A stretch of 64,000 nt of DNA from Pseudoxanthomonas sp. SE1. Lineage in GTDB: Bacteria > Pseudomonadota > Gammaproteobacteria > Xanthomonadales > Xanthomonadaceae. This document shows positions 48,209 to 55,980 of the stretch, piece after piece (positions within the stretch are counted from its first letter, which is position 1; every line of letters starts with the position of its first letter). The DNA lies in assembly GCF_029542205.1 (NCBI RefSeq), contig NZ_CP113783.1:2037001-2101000 (forward strand), in the 5' to 3' direction. The notes under the pieces are model-generated. The model had not been told where the DNA came from and did no database searches. It was given only the letters and a program-made list of their open reading frames with translations. Both the position numbers and the translations under genes were made by a program.

Positions 48209-50806
48209 ATGAGCCTGGTGGAATATCGGCGCAAGCGCCGTTTTGACAGCACGCCCGAGCCTGCGCCAGGCAGCCGCCTGCCACGCGGGCGCCGCCCCAT
48301 CTTCGTCGTGCAGCTGCATCACGCCAGCCATCGTCATTACGATTTCCGGCTGCAGGTTGGAGACACGCTGAAGAGCTGGGCGGTCCCCAAGGGCCCGAGC
48401 CTGGATCCGGCGGTCAAGCGCCTGGCGGCGGAAGTGGAAGACCACCCCGTCGACTATGCCGATTTCCAGGGCGAAATACCGAAGGGCGAGTATGGCGGCG
48501 GTCACGTGGCGACATTCGACAAGGGCATCTGGACTACCGAGGGCAATCCGGAGGAACAGCTTGCCAAGGGCCATCTGCGTTTCGAGATGTTCGGCGACAA
48601 GCTGAAAGGCGGTTGGCATCTCGTGCGGACGCAGAAGCCTGCGGGCACGCCGCAATGGCTACTCTTCAAGGAGCGTGACCGCTATGCCAGCAAGCAGGAG
48701 GCAGACGACCTGCTGGAGGATGTTATCCGTGCGCCGGCGAAACCTGCGCGGCCCAGGGCGGGAAACGCGGCAAACGCGGCAAAGGTGGCAAAGGCGTCAA
48801 AGGCGCCAAAGGCGCCTTCGTCCTCGCGCAGGTCGCCGAAACGCTCCGACCCCTGGGGCGCACGCGCCGCCAAGCTGCAGGGTGCCAGGGCGACGGACGA
48901 TCCGCCGTCATTCCGTTCGCCCCAGCTCGCCAAGCTGACCGCTACCGTGCCAGTGGGCGACGAGTGGCTGCATGAGGCGAAATGGGATGGCTATCGCCTC
49001 ATCGCGCAGATCAACCGCGGCAAAGTGCGTCTGTGGTCGCGCAATGAACTGGAGTGGACGAAGAAGGTGCCGGAGATTGTCGGCGCGCTCGAGGCACTTG
49101 GGCTGCAGGACGCCGTGCTCGATGGCGAACTGGTGGCAGGGGCAGGGCGCCAGGAAGACTTCAGCCTGCTGCAGGCCGTGCTGTCCGGCGAGCGCAATGC
49201 CGTGCTGTCCTATCTGCTGTTCGATGTGCTGCAGATCGACGGCGTGGATCTGTCGCGCAGTCCCCAGTACCAGCGCAAGGCGCTGCTGGCGGAGATCCTG
49301 AAGAAGCCGCCGCCGCACCTGATCTACAGCTCGCACATCATCGGCCGTGGCGAGCAGGCCCTGGCCATGGCCATCGAACGCGGCCTGGAAGGCATCATCT
49401 CCAAGCGTGCGGGTGCGTCCTACCACGGCGGTCGTGGCGATGCCTGGCGCAAGATCAAGCAGCGCAACGCGGAGGAGTTCGCCATCGTCGGCTTCACCCC
49501 GCCCAAGGGAAGCCGCGCGGGTCTGGGCGCCCTGTTGCTTGCCACACCGGATCCCGAGCATGGATGGCGCTACGTGGGTCGCGTAGGTACCGGCTTCAAT
49601 GCGCAGCTGCTGGCGGACCTGTCGACCAAGCTCGGCCGGAATGCGCGTGCCAAGCCCATGGTGCACATCGCGGTGGATGATCCCGAGCTGCGCCAAGCCC
49701 GATGGGTGCGGCCGCGACACGTGGCGGAAGTGTTCTTCCATGGCTGGGGCAGCCAGGGGCTGTTGCGGCAGTCGTCGCTGAAAACCATCCGCGCGGACAA
49801 GACGGCAGACGATTTGCAGGAGGCTGGAATGCGCAACCTAACAGAGAAGTCGCAGCCCTCAACAACGGAGAAAAAGAAGAAGCGTTCGGCTTCCGCGGTG
49901 ACGTTGAGCAGTCCTGGTCGGGTGGTGTTCGCGGAAGGTGGCATCACCAAGGCGCAAGTGTTCGATTACTACCAGGCGATGCTGCCCTGGCTGCTGCCCG
50001 AGGTGGTAAGTCGGCCGCTGTCGGTGGTGCGTTGCCCCCAGGGCGCGGATCGGCCGTGCTTCTTCCAGAAGCACCACACGGCCGGCATGGAGCATGTGGG
50101 CGCCGTCAGCATCGAGGAAGAGAGCGGCGAGCGCGCGGACTATCTGGTGGTGGAGGAGGGAACCGGGCTGCTCGAGATGGTCCAGTTCAATGCGCTGGAA
50201 TTCCATCCGTGGGGTGCCACCGCGGCCTCGCCCGACAAGGCTGACTACATGGTCTTCGACCTGGATCCCGGTCCGGATGTCGCATGGCCTCAGGTGGTGG
50301 AAGCTGCGCGGCAGGTGCGTGAGCGGCTGGAAGCGATGGGACTGGATTCGTTCGTGCGGACATCAGGCGGCAAGGGACTGCATGTGGTGGTGCCGCTGAA
50401 ACCGGCATGCCCATGGACGCAGGTGAAGCCGTTCGCGCATGCCTTCGCCGAATCCATGGCCGCATCGGAACCGCTGGCGTACGTTGCGACGGCCAGCAAG
50501 AAATTCCGCAAGGGCCGCATCTTCATCGACTACCTGCGCAACGGCCGCGGTGCCACCAGCGTCGCCTCGTTCTCGTTGCGCGCCAGGCCGGGTGCGCCCG
50601 TGGCCATGCCGTTGCGCTGGAGCGAGCTGGGGCGGGTGAAGGCAGGCGATGCCTATGCCCTGGTGTCGGCGCGTCGCCGCATGGAACGCATGAAGGCCCA
50701 TCCGTGGGGTGCATGGACGAAGGTCAGACAGGACTTGGATGGCGCAACGCGCCTGATCGACACCATGGCCCCCAAAGCGCGAGGGAAGCAGCGCAAGAGT
50801 AGATGA
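48209..50806 (+). CDS. ligD: Multifunctional ATP-dependent DNA ligase LigD
   Basis: 865 residues with domain order 3'-phosphoesterase, ligase, polymerase. The phosphoesterase (about 1-170) has VVQLHHASHRHYDFRLQ and GEYGGGHVATFDKG. A low-complexity linker (about 185-220) is Ala/Lys/Ser-rich. The ligase (about 235-540) has the adenylated Lys in EAKWDGYRLIA, DGELVAG and EGIISKR. The primase-polymerase (about 575-865) has YMVFDLDPGP (catalytic Asp pair) and SGGKGLHVVVPL. It acts with Ku to process and seal double-strand breaks. The start at 48209 follows AAGGAGG. Confidence 0.96.
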   Translation: MSLVEYRRKRRFDSTPEPAPGSRLPRGRRPIFVVQLHHASHRHYDFRLQVGDTLKSWAVPKGPSLDPAVKRLAAEVEDHPVDYADFQGEIPKGEYGGGHVATFDKGIWTTEGNPEEQLAKGHLRFEMFGDKLKGGWHLVRTQKPAGTPQWLLFKERDRYASKQEADDLLEDVIRAPAKPARPRAGNAANAAKVAKASKAPKAPSSSRRSPKRSDPWGARAAKLQGARATDDPPSFRSPQLAKLTATVPVGDEWLHEAKWDGYRLIAQINRGKVRLWSRNELEWTKKVPEIVGALEALGLQDAVLDGELVAGAGRQEDFSLLQAVLSGERNAVLSYLLFDVLQIDGVDLSRSPQYQRKALLAEILKKPPPHLIYSSHIIGRGEQALAMAIERGLEGIISKRAGASYHGGRGDAWRKIKQRNAEEFAIVGFTPPKGSRAGLGALLLATPDPEHGWRYVGRVGTGFNAQLLADLSTKLGRNARAKPMVHIAVDDPELRQARWVRPRHVAEVFFHGWGSQGLLRQSSLKTIRADKTADDLQEAGMRNLTEKSQPSTTEKKKKRSASAVTLSSPGRVVFAEGGITKAQVFDYYQAMLPWLLPEVVSRPLSVVRCPQGADRPCFFQKHHTAGMEHVGAVSIEEESGERADYLVVEEGTGLLEMVQFNALEFHPWGATAASPDKADYMVFDLDPGPDVAWPQVVEAARQVRERLEAMGLDSFVRTSGGKGLHVVVPLKPACPWTQVKPFAHAFAESMAASEPLAYVATASKKFRKGRIFIDYLRNGRGATSVASFSLRARPGAPVAMPLRWSELGRVKAGDAYALVSARRRMERMKAHPWGAWTKVRQDLDGATRLIDTMAPKARGKQRKSR

Positions 50807-51289
50807 CGCGAACAAAATCCCTTCCAGATCAACGAGGGGCGCGATCTTCGGCAAAGTGACATCAATTGGTGTTGCCGACGCATGCCGAGTTCCGGGAATC
50901 CTATTTGACATAATAGGCATTGACCCGCGTACGTCGGAGATCTCCGACTTTGAAAGGCTTACGGCATAGGCCTTCCCGGGCAGCGCGCCTGAGAAACCGA
51001 CTGCGCATAACGCAATCGCTGCCGCTGTCCCTAGACGGTTTAGCAGGGTGGACCATACGCCCTTGCCGTGCTTCGTTTCTGCCTGTTCGGCAAGCACCTG
51101 GAGCGCGACGACTTCGTCCACGTCCGCAAGGACTATGAGTGCTGTCAAGTGTGCTTCCTTGATCGCACCGCCTCGCCTCCAGAGGCTCACTGCTGACCTG
51201 CTCACGTGCATGCGCTTCGCCAGCGTGGAGTCGTTGGCCGGAGTGCATTTGGCTGCTGCTTGGTCGATCAAACCGTTTATCGCTTTCAT
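50363..51289 (-). CDS. Phage repressor-like protein; C-terminus altered by integration
   Basis: The frame starts at 51289 (MKAINGLIDQAAAK). Residues 20-45 are a Cro/C1-type helix-turn-helix (STLAKRMHVSRSAVSLWRRG), and a later hydrophobic stretch (LNRLGTAAAIALCAVGFSGA) fits DUF3693-type inovirus proteins. Phage-encoded sequence ends at the attachment site (codons MPIMSN). Beyond it the open frame continues antisense into ligD for about 180 codons, which is not homologous to anything. In the circular phage the frame would instead enter the sequence at 60478 read leftwards and stop after about 35 codons. Three operators lie just upstream. Confidence 0.65.
   Translation of the reverse strand: MKAINGLIDQAAAKCTPANDSTLAKRMHVSRSAVSLWRRGGAIKEAHLTALIVLADVDEVVALQVLAEQAETKHGKGVWSTLLNRLGTAAAIALCAVGFSGALPGKAYAVSLSKSEISDVRGSMPIMSNRIPGTRHASATPIDVTLPKIAPLVDLEGILFASSTLALLPSRFGGHGVDQARCAIQVLSDLRPCTPRMGLHAFHAATRRHQGIGIACLHPPQLAPAQRHGHGRTRPGAQRERGDAGGTAAVAQVVDEDAALAEFLAGRRNVRQRFRCGHGFGEGMRERLHLRPWACRFQRHHHMQSLAA
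50903..50930. other. Left attachment site of filamentous prophage (half-altered dif)
   Basis: ATTTGACATAA (XerD-side arm, canonical), TAGGCA (centre), TTGACCCGCGT (altered XerC-side arm). The other arm and the same centre occur at 60467-60494. Joining the canonical arms of both sites gives a full dif-like sequence, so this is one product of Xer-mediated phage integration. Confidence 0.85.
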
Positions 51290-51355
51290 GTCGAGTTGTG
51301 CTTGACAGGGAGTCGAGTTCTACTTTACAACGGTGCCTGTCGAGTTCTACTCGAC
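51290..51355. promoter_or_regulatory. Three repressor operators between phage repressor and rightward genes
   Basis: Three 17-base sites with the pattern GTCGAG-N5-CTYKAC: 51290-51306 (GTCGAGttgtgCTTGAC), 51312-51328 (GTCGAGttctaCTTTAC) and 51339-51355 (GTCGAGttctaCTCGAC, perfect palindrome). Graded symmetry and a location next to the divergent repressor start are typical of phage lysogeny switches. Confidence 0.75.
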
Positions 51356-51388
51356 ATTGGCCCGGCCTCCCCGGACCACCCGGCCCCC

Positions 51389-51424
51389 AGCGCCCTAGCT
51401 GGGGTGACCGGGGTCTAGGGCGCT
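51389..51424. repeat. 10-bp hairpin in phage control region
   Basis: AGCGCCCTAG (51389-51398), a 16-base loop and CTAGGGCGCT (51415-51424), a perfect stem 18 bases before the first rightward phage gene. There is no T-run. In an ssDNA phage such hairpins can be origin or packaging signals; the role here is unknown. Confidence 0.5.
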
Positions 51425-51442
51425 AGGGCAGGGGGCACCAAC

Positions 51443-51580
51443 ATGTTCAATGTTCTGCAGAACTGCGGCGGCGAGTGGGCCGTAATCGCAACGTTCGCCA
51501 GCTACCAGACCGCGTGCCGCTGCGCGCACAGCATCGATCCCAAGGGTTTCAAGGTCATCGTGCGGAAGGTCGTCGCATGA
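51443..51580 (+). CDS. Small phage protein, 45 residues
   Basis: Starts MFNVLQNCGGEWAVIATFAS and ends IVRKVVA. Preceded by AGGGGG and overlaps the next gene by ATGA (51577-51580), so it is the first cistron of the rightward phage operon. It has a short beta-rich pattern and no membrane segment; no function is recognised. Confidence 0.6.
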   Translation: MFNVLQNCGGEWAVIATFASYQTACRCAHSIDPKGFKVIVRKVVA

Positions 51581-51813
51581 CCGTTCTTCTCATTCTCGTA
51601 GGCTGCGTCCTGCTCGTTGCGGGTGGTGTGGACCTCTTCATTGTCGGCGTTGCCGGCGCTATCACTTTGGTGGCCTACGGCGCACTCTGGTGCTGGTCAA
51701 TCGTTTCGGACTACCAGTACACCCAGCGCCGCGCGCATGCCGCGTTCATTCGCGAAGTGGTGCGCCAGCATCAGCGTGCACGCGAAGCCCGCCAAGCGGG
51801 AGAGCGCGCATGA
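51577..51813 (+). CDS. Small phage membrane protein, 78 residues
   Basis: MTVLLILVGCVLLVAGGVDL and the adjoining FIVGVAGAITLVAYGALWCW give one long or two close membrane segments, followed by a basic, Arg/Gln-rich tail (RRAHAAFIREVVRQHQRAR). It overlaps neighbours by ATGA on both sides. Position ahead of Rep fits the small membrane proteins of xanthomonad inoviruses; function unknown. Confidence 0.65.
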   Translation: MTVLLILVGCVLLVAGGVDLFIVGVAGAITLVAYGALWCWSIVSDYQYTQRRAHAAFIREVVRQHQRAREARQAGERA

Positions 51814-52013
51814 TCGCCCCGGTCTGCTTTACCGTCACCGCCGAACATTGGGATGTGCTGATCCAAGCGCTCGCTGTGTCGCTGCTCTTTGGCGGCTTCA
51901 TGGGTGCATTCCTGTGCTGGGATCTGTTCGTTATGTGGGACAGGTTCCAGTGGCGCCGTCGCCGCGCCCGTCGCCTCGCACGCCGCCGCGCCAAGGGGGT
52001 GATTCGTGCGTGA
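51810..52013 (+). CDS. Small phage membrane protein, 67 residues
   Basis: One hydrophobic segment (VLIQALAVSLLFGGFMGAFL) followed by an Arg-rich cytoplasmic tail (FQWRRRRARRLARRRAKG). Translationally coupled to the preceding gene (ATGA). The next gene starts within its last codons. Function unknown; the layout resembles minor coat or assembly helper proteins. Confidence 0.65.
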   Translation: MIAPVCFTVTAEHWDVLIQALAVSLLFGGFMGAFLCWDLFVMWDRFQWRRRRARRLARRRAKGVIRA

Positions 52014-52188
52014 GTCCCGCGCCCCCGTCCCGCGTCCGCCGCGCGTTTTGCAGCCGCGCTACACGCCCCGCATTGAGAGCTTCGATCTGGTGGACGTCAT
52101 CATCACCGTTGACGGCGAGGATATCCGCCTGGGCGATTGGTGGCCCATCGCGCGTGCCGCTGCGGAGGGCTCACTCCGTGGCAAATGA
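52006..52188 (+). CDS. Small phage protein, 60 residues
   Basis: GTG start at 52006 overlapping the preceding gene by 8 bases. A Pro/Arg-rich N-terminus (RAPVPRPPRVLQPRYTPR) and a short acidic beta segment (IITVDGEDIRLGDWWPIA). Ends 2 bases before the convergent gene at 52191. Function not recognised. Confidence 0.55.
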   Translation: MRESRAPVPRPPRVLQPRYTPRIESFDLVDVIITVDGEDIRLGDWWPIARAAAEGSLRGK

Positions 52189-52190
52189 CA

Positions 52191-52460
52191 TCACTGAGTT
52201 CGTGCGCCGCCAACTGGGAGTTTGCCTTCGCGTAATGACTGCATGTCGCGCATCGCCTTCACCGTCGCGTGCATCACCATGCCCCGAAGCTGGTCCAGAC
52301 CAGAGCCTTGATCGAACGCGTGCTCCATCTTCTCAAGTAATCCAAGCACAGCATCGCTTTCCTCTTGGGAGGCAAGGCTCATGAACATGAGTGCATTCGT
52401 GGTGGCCAGCGCGTCGACTACGGCGCCCAAGTGTTCGGCATTCAGGGCAGGGGGCTTCAT
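52191..52460 (-). CDS. Hypothetical phage protein on the minus strand, 89 residues
   Basis: Starts MKPPALNAEHLGAVVDALAT after AAGGAG, so the ATG at 52460 is preferred over the longer open frame to 52616, which would overlap rep. The sequence is mostly helical and amphipathic (EESDAVLGLLEKMEHAFDQG) with Met-rich parts. It is opposite to the surrounding phage genes and faces away from rep. An independent regulatory or accessory gene is possible; no family recognised. Confidence 0.6.
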   Translation of the reverse strand: MKPPALNAEHLGAVVDALATTNALMFMSLASQEESDAVLGLLEKMEHAFDQGSGLDQLRGMVMHATVKAMRDMQSLREGKLPVGGARTQ

Positions 52461-52510
52461 TGCTGTGGACTCCTTGTCGGATGGACTGCTGATCGTACAG
52501 GAGGCCGCAA

Positions 52511-53578
52511 ATGCGTGAAGCGACCTTTTCCCCGGAAAATGCGGTGGTAAGCGGTGCGACTGGCCCGGGGAGTAACACGGGCCAAAAGTCCAAGCCGGTC
52601 CCCCAGCACGGCGCACGGGTGGACTTTTTGACCGTTGTTTTCAGTTCTGACCGCCTTGTCGAACGCGGTCTCACCCGCGTGTCCTTGTTCCTGCCTGGCA
52701 TCTTCGGATTGCAGCCCTCGGACGTGAGGGCAGGGGAGTTGCATGCGAAGCGCTGGCAGTTCTACCGCTCCAGCGCCGTGCTGGTCGACGGCAACGGCGA
52801 ACTCGTTGGCCGCATCGGCACCGAAGGCAACGGCGATACCGTCTGTATCAGCCTGTCCGGCACTGCCTGCGCCTACATCCGCAACTGGCACGCCGTCCGC
52901 ATGCAGATCGAAGCGCTCGGTGGTCGCATTTCTCGCTGTGATGCAGCCTATGACGATTACGACGGTGTATTTGGCACCGTGCGAGAACATGAAGCTCGCG
53001 CCCGTGCCAGCCTCACGGAACACGGCGGCTGCATGCTGTTCGCCAGTGGCGGCACACCGCCCAAAACAAAGTTCCTCGACGATCATCAAAGTGGCAGTGG
53101 ATCCACGCTCTACGTCGGCTCCAAGGGTCACAAGCAGCTGTGCATCTACGAAAAGGGAAAGCAGCTAGGCGTCGCCGAGTCGCCGTGGGTGCGGTACGAA
53201 GCGCGCCTGTACGGTAAGCATCAGGAGATTCCGGCCGACATCCTCACGGACCCGATGAAGTATCTGCGCGGGTCCTATGAGTACATCCACATGCTGCTTG
53301 CCGGTATCGGTGATGGCATCGCGTGCGCGGTCGAGTACACCAAGCGCGCTGTGGAGCATACCGGCGCTGCGCTCGTTCGGTGGGGTCGTCGCCAATGCGG
53401 CCCGTTCTTGAACGTCCTCGCCGAGGCGTTCGGTGATCAGTTTGAAAGTTTCCTGCGGGAATGCGTGCTGCGAGAAGGGATGCCCTCGCGGTTCAAGCGT
53501 GTGTGCAAGGCATCCAACGTCGCCGCCTATGTGCGGGAAACCATCAACGCTGAAAGGGTACAGCTATGTCAATCGTGA
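52511..53578 (+). CDS. Filamentous phage replication initiator (Rep)
   Basis: 355 residues, Rep_trans/RstA-like replication initiation protein that would nick the double-stranded form for rolling-circle replication. Motifs include ARVDFLTVVFSSDRL, ISRCDAAYDDYDG (acidic metal-site region), TLYVGSKGHKQLCIYEKGKQ with the catalytic Tyr likely in CIYEKGKQ, and WVRYEARLYGKHQEIP. A strong AGGAGG precedes the start. It overlaps the ssDNA-binding protein gene by 13 bases. Confidence 0.88.
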   Translation: MREATFSPENAVVSGATGPGSNTGQKSKPVPQHGARVDFLTVVFSSDRLVERGLTRVSLFLPGIFGLQPSDVRAGELHAKRWQFYRSSAVLVDGNGELVGRIGTEGNGDTVCISLSGTACAYIRNWHAVRMQIEALGGRISRCDAAYDDYDGVFGTVREHEARARASLTEHGGCMLFASGGTPPKTKFLDDHQSGSGSTLYVGSKGHKQLCIYEKGKQLGVAESPWVRYEARLYGKHQEIPADILTDPMKYLRGSYEYIHMLLAGIGDGIACAVEYTKRAVEHTGAALVRWGRRQCGPFLNVLAEAFGDQFESFLRECVLREGMPSRFKRVCKASNVAAYVRETINAERVQLCQS

Positions 53579-53865
53579 GGGTCAAAGATGACCGTGTCAT
53601 CGAACGTCAGGTCACCATCAAGGGTGTTCCGCAAATCTTCCGTGAGCAGCGCGCTTGCGTCTTGCTCGGTGGTGGGTACGAAACCACCTTCAACGTCAGT
53701 CTCGGAACTGGCCCCGTGTATCAGGTGGGCGATTACCTCGTGCATCCGGACAGCTACGGCACCAGCCAGTACGGCGAACCGCAGTTGAAGCGCGTCAAGT
53801 TGTGGCCGCTGGCGGTCGCATTCAAGGAAACCGGTGTGCAGCTGCCTGCCCCGGTGAAGGCTTAA
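53566..53865 (+). CDS. Phage ssDNA-binding protein (gpV-like)
   Basis: 99 residues directly after rep, as for inovirus single-stranded DNA-binding proteins that coat the genome before packaging. A basic N-terminus (MSIVRVKDDRVIERQVTIKG) and a beta-rich body (YETTFNVSLGTGPVYQVGDY) are compatible with the OB-like fold. The assignment rests on position and size. Confidence 0.7.
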   Translation: MSIVRVKDDRVIERQVTIKGVPQIFREQRACVLLGGGYETTFNVSLGTGPVYQVGDYLVHPDSYGTSQYGEPQLKRVKLWPLAVAFKETGVQLPAPVKA

Positions 53866-53868
53866 ACC

Positions 53869-54114
53869 ATGTCGCAGGGCGAGGAGGGCAGCCAGGTCGC
53901 GGAAACGCTGGTCCTGACCTGCAAGGTCGCTGATTTCGATGCCTCCACCGGCGAGTGTTCCGCGCCGTTCTACAGCTACCCGCCCACTCTTTTTCCCTAT
54001 CTGAATGCCGAAGACGGTTTGCAAATCGCGTTTGCCATCGTCGGCACTTGGACGCTCGGGGTAGTCGCGCGCCTCTACATCCGGGCTACACAACAGGAAG
54101 GCCGCAACCAATGA
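53869..54114 (+). CDS. Small phage membrane protein before the coat gene
   Basis: 81 residues. An acidic Cys-containing N-terminal half (LTCKVADFDASTGECSAPFY) and one hydrophobic segment (LQIAFAIVGTWTLGVVARLY). It overlaps the following ATG at 54111. It occupies the place of a small minor coat protein in Xanthomonas inoviruses; the exact role is not shown. Confidence 0.65.
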   Translation: MSQGEEGSQVAETLVLTCKVADFDASTGECSAPFYSYPPTLFPYLNAEDGLQIAFAIVGTWTLGVVARLYIRATQQEGRNQ

Positions 54115-54134
54115 CCAACAACGGAGATTGCTTC

Positions 54135-54392
54135 ATGCGTACCAACATCAAGAAGTTCAACGCCGGTCTGCACAAGGCGTTCAAGTCCACCGCCGCCAAG
54201 GTGAGTACCGGCATGGCGACCCTCGGCGCGAGCACCATGGCGCTGGCGTCCGGTTCCGTCGCCTCGTCCATCGGCGGCAGCGCTCAGACGGAGTTGACCT
54301 CCGCGCAGACCATCATCATCGGTCTGCTCACCACGCTGGTGCTGATCGCCATCGGCTTCGTCGTCTACAACCTGATCAAGAAGGCGCGCTGA
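54135..54392 (+). CDS. Major coat protein (gpVIII-like)
   Basis: 85 residues. A long basic leader (MRTNIKKFNAGLHKAFKSTA to TMALASG) is followed by a mature part of about 40 residues: a short amphipathic stretch, a single membrane helix (IIIGLLTTLVLIAIGFVVYN) and the basic end LIKKAR, the classic inovirus major coat design. The start at 54135 is preferred for ACGGAG upstream; an in-frame ATG at 54111 overlaps the preceding stop. A strong hairpin follows. Confidence 0.88.
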   Translation: MRTNIKKFNAGLHKAFKSTAAKVSTGMATLGASTMALASGSVASSIGGSAQTELTSAQTIIIGLLTTLVLIAIGFVVYNLIKKAR

Positions 54393-54410
54393 TCCCGCGT
54401 CGGTAACACC

Positions 54411-54430
54411 GAGGGCGGGGCCCCGCCCTC
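54411..54430 (+). terminator. Strong hairpin after the major coat gene
   Basis: GAGGGCGGGGCCCCGCCCTC, a perfect 10-bp palindrome, extendable through GTAAC/GTTAC with a 3-base bulge. No T-run follows, so it is probably a partial terminator or mRNA-stabilising structure that favours coat protein over downstream genes. Confidence 0.65.
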
Positions 54431-54448
54431 GTTACACCGGAGAATCCC

Positions 54449-54514
54449 ATGATCGGTTACATCATCATCGTTGGCGTCCTCGGCGCCGTGTGGCTGGGCT
54501 ACGAGGCCATATGA
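54449..54514 (+). CDS. 21-residue phage membrane peptide (gpVII/gpIX-like)
   Basis: MIGYIIIVGVLGAVWLGYEA plus Ile, almost wholly hydrophobic, preceded by CGGAGA and overlapping the next ATG at 54511 (ATATGA). Inoviruses carry tiny minor coat proteins of about 30 residues at this position. Too short for normal gene finding. Confidence 0.65.
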   Translation: MIGYIIIVGVLGAVWLGYEAI

Positions 54515-55980
54515 ACTTCGGGCGCATCCTCGCTAATGCAGTTGCACGGCGCATTGCCTTTGTCATCGTGGCGGGTGCATTGGCGTGGCTGGGCTTGGAT
54601 GCCGCTAAGGCGCAAGACTTCTCTCAGTGTTCTTCACCAACGGCCACTAATGCACTGTGTCCTGACTTGCCAACCGCTCGCACGGCGGCGGACGCGTCTG
54701 CGCAGTACTACTGCAATCAGCAAGCTGAGTGCAACGGCACAGACGACAGGCAAGAAACATGGACGGGAACGTTCTGGCAAGTGCGTACTCGCTACCGATA
54801 CGGCGCTGCCAACAACGGTGCGTGGGGTAACTACAAGCGTTCGACGGCTGAGTGCTCTGCTGGGCAGGTATATAACTCGTATTCTCAGCAATGCCAGCAG
54901 TCCTGTGCCGGTCGCCCTTCTACAGTTCAGCCCTTTCTCCCGCTAAGTGGTTCCAAGCAGTGTTTTAACGGCTGCGTCGTCAGTTACATGCAGAACGGCG
55001 ACGATGAAACCTCTACGCGTAGCTACAGCGGCGCGATGTGTAGTAACGAGCAGTTCAAGCAGGAATGCGGCGCTGGCTTCGTCTGGAACAGCTACATGGG
55101 CGTGTGTCAGCCCATACAACCCGATTGCCCAGAAGGGCAGGTTGAGCAGGGCGGTCAATGCAGGCCGGAGAATTCTTGCCCCGACGGCATGGTGTCTGTG
55201 TCGCCCAGCACGCCCGGTGCCATCGCCCAGGGCGCGCTGCACTGCAAGCCGGCGGAGAATGAGTGCCCGCCGGGTAACGTCAAATCGCCGTCCGGCCAGT
55301 GCTTGCCCGGTGAGGGGCAGTGTGCGGCCGGTGAAGCACGTCGGGCTGATGGCACCTGCGGCAAGGATTCGGACGGCGACGGTACGGCCGACGATGACGA
55401 CGACAATCCTGATAACGACAGCGAGAAGGAATCATTCTCCGGCGGTGACTCGTGTGCGTCGCCGCCTAGCTGTGCCGGTGGCCCGATCATGTGTGGACAG
55501 GCGCGCATCCAGTGGCGCATCGACTGCAACACGCGTAAGAACGTCAACGTCAGCGGTGGCAGCTGTACTCAGGTGCCGCTTTGCACGGGTGACAAGTGCA
55601 ACGCCATGGAATACGCCTCACTGCTCCAGCAATGGCGCACGACGTGTGCTGTCGAGAAGATGGCGAAGAATCAAGGCGAGTCCGCAGACGGCCAGCCGGA
55701 TTGGACGAAGGTCACCGGCACCGGCACTGAAGGGCAAGGCGAGGAGCCCGAGAAACCGCATCAGACGCGCTCGCTCGGCTTGGGCATGCTCGATGACGGT
55801 GGCTTTCTCGGCGGCGGTTCGTGCCCGTCCTTCGGCAGCGTTGACCTGGGCATCTTCGGATCCGTGGATCTGGACGGCTACGACTGGATCTGTGACTTCT
55901 TGGCCGCCGTGCGTGTGGTGATGATCGGCCTCGGCGGCTTTATCGCGTTCGGCATCGTCGCCGGCAGGGGTGTCGTGTAA
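54511..55980 (+). CDS. Phage adsorption/attachment protein (gpIII-like)
   Basis: 489 residues. A signal peptide (IAFVIVAGALAWLGLDAAKA), a long Cys-rich extracellular part with repeated CPxG/GQC patterns (about residues 200-290), an Asp-rich linker (KDSDGDGTADDDDDNPDNDS), a Gly-rich region and a single C-terminal anchor helix (VVMIGLGGFIAFGIVAG). This is the layout of inovirus receptor-binding proteins, and the Cys-rich repeats would set pilus specificity. It overlaps the next gene by one base. Confidence 0.85.
   Translation: MNFGRILANAVARRIAFVIVAGALAWLGLDAAKAQDFSQCSSPTATNALCPDLPTARTAADASAQYYCNQQAECNGTDDRQETWTGTFWQVRTRYRYGAANNGAWGNYKRSTAECSAGQVYNSYSQQCQQSCAGRPSTVQPFLPLSGSKQCFNGCVVSYMQNGDDETSTRSYSGAMCSNEQFKQECGAGFVWNSYMGVCQPIQPDCPEGQVEQGGQCRPENSCPDGMVSVSPSTPGAIAQGALHCKPAENECPPGNVKSPSGQCLPGEGQCAAGEARRADGTCGKDSDGDGTADDDDDNPDNDSEKESFSGGDSCASPPSCAGGPIMCGQARIQWRIDCNTRKNVNVSGGSCTQVPLCTGDKCNAMEYASLLQQWRTTCAVEKMAKNQGESADGQPDWTKVTGTGTEGQGEEPEKPHQTRSLGLGMLDDGGFLGGGSCPSFGSVDLGIFGSVDLDGYDWICDFLAAVRVVMIGLGGFIAFGIVAGRGVV

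Noticed and set aside
48770..48810. Short tandem repeat (GCAAAGG-type units) as a regulatory repeat
   Set aside because: It lies within the Ala/Lys-rich linker between LigD domains and is explained by low-complexity protein sequence.
50901..51248. 116-codon minus-strand frame ending VNAYYVK at the left attachment site
   Set aside because: It overlaps the repressor in another frame. The repressor frame has the helix-turn-helix and better start context. In the circular phage this frame would join the one leading into DUF3653, so a read-through role is not fully excluded.
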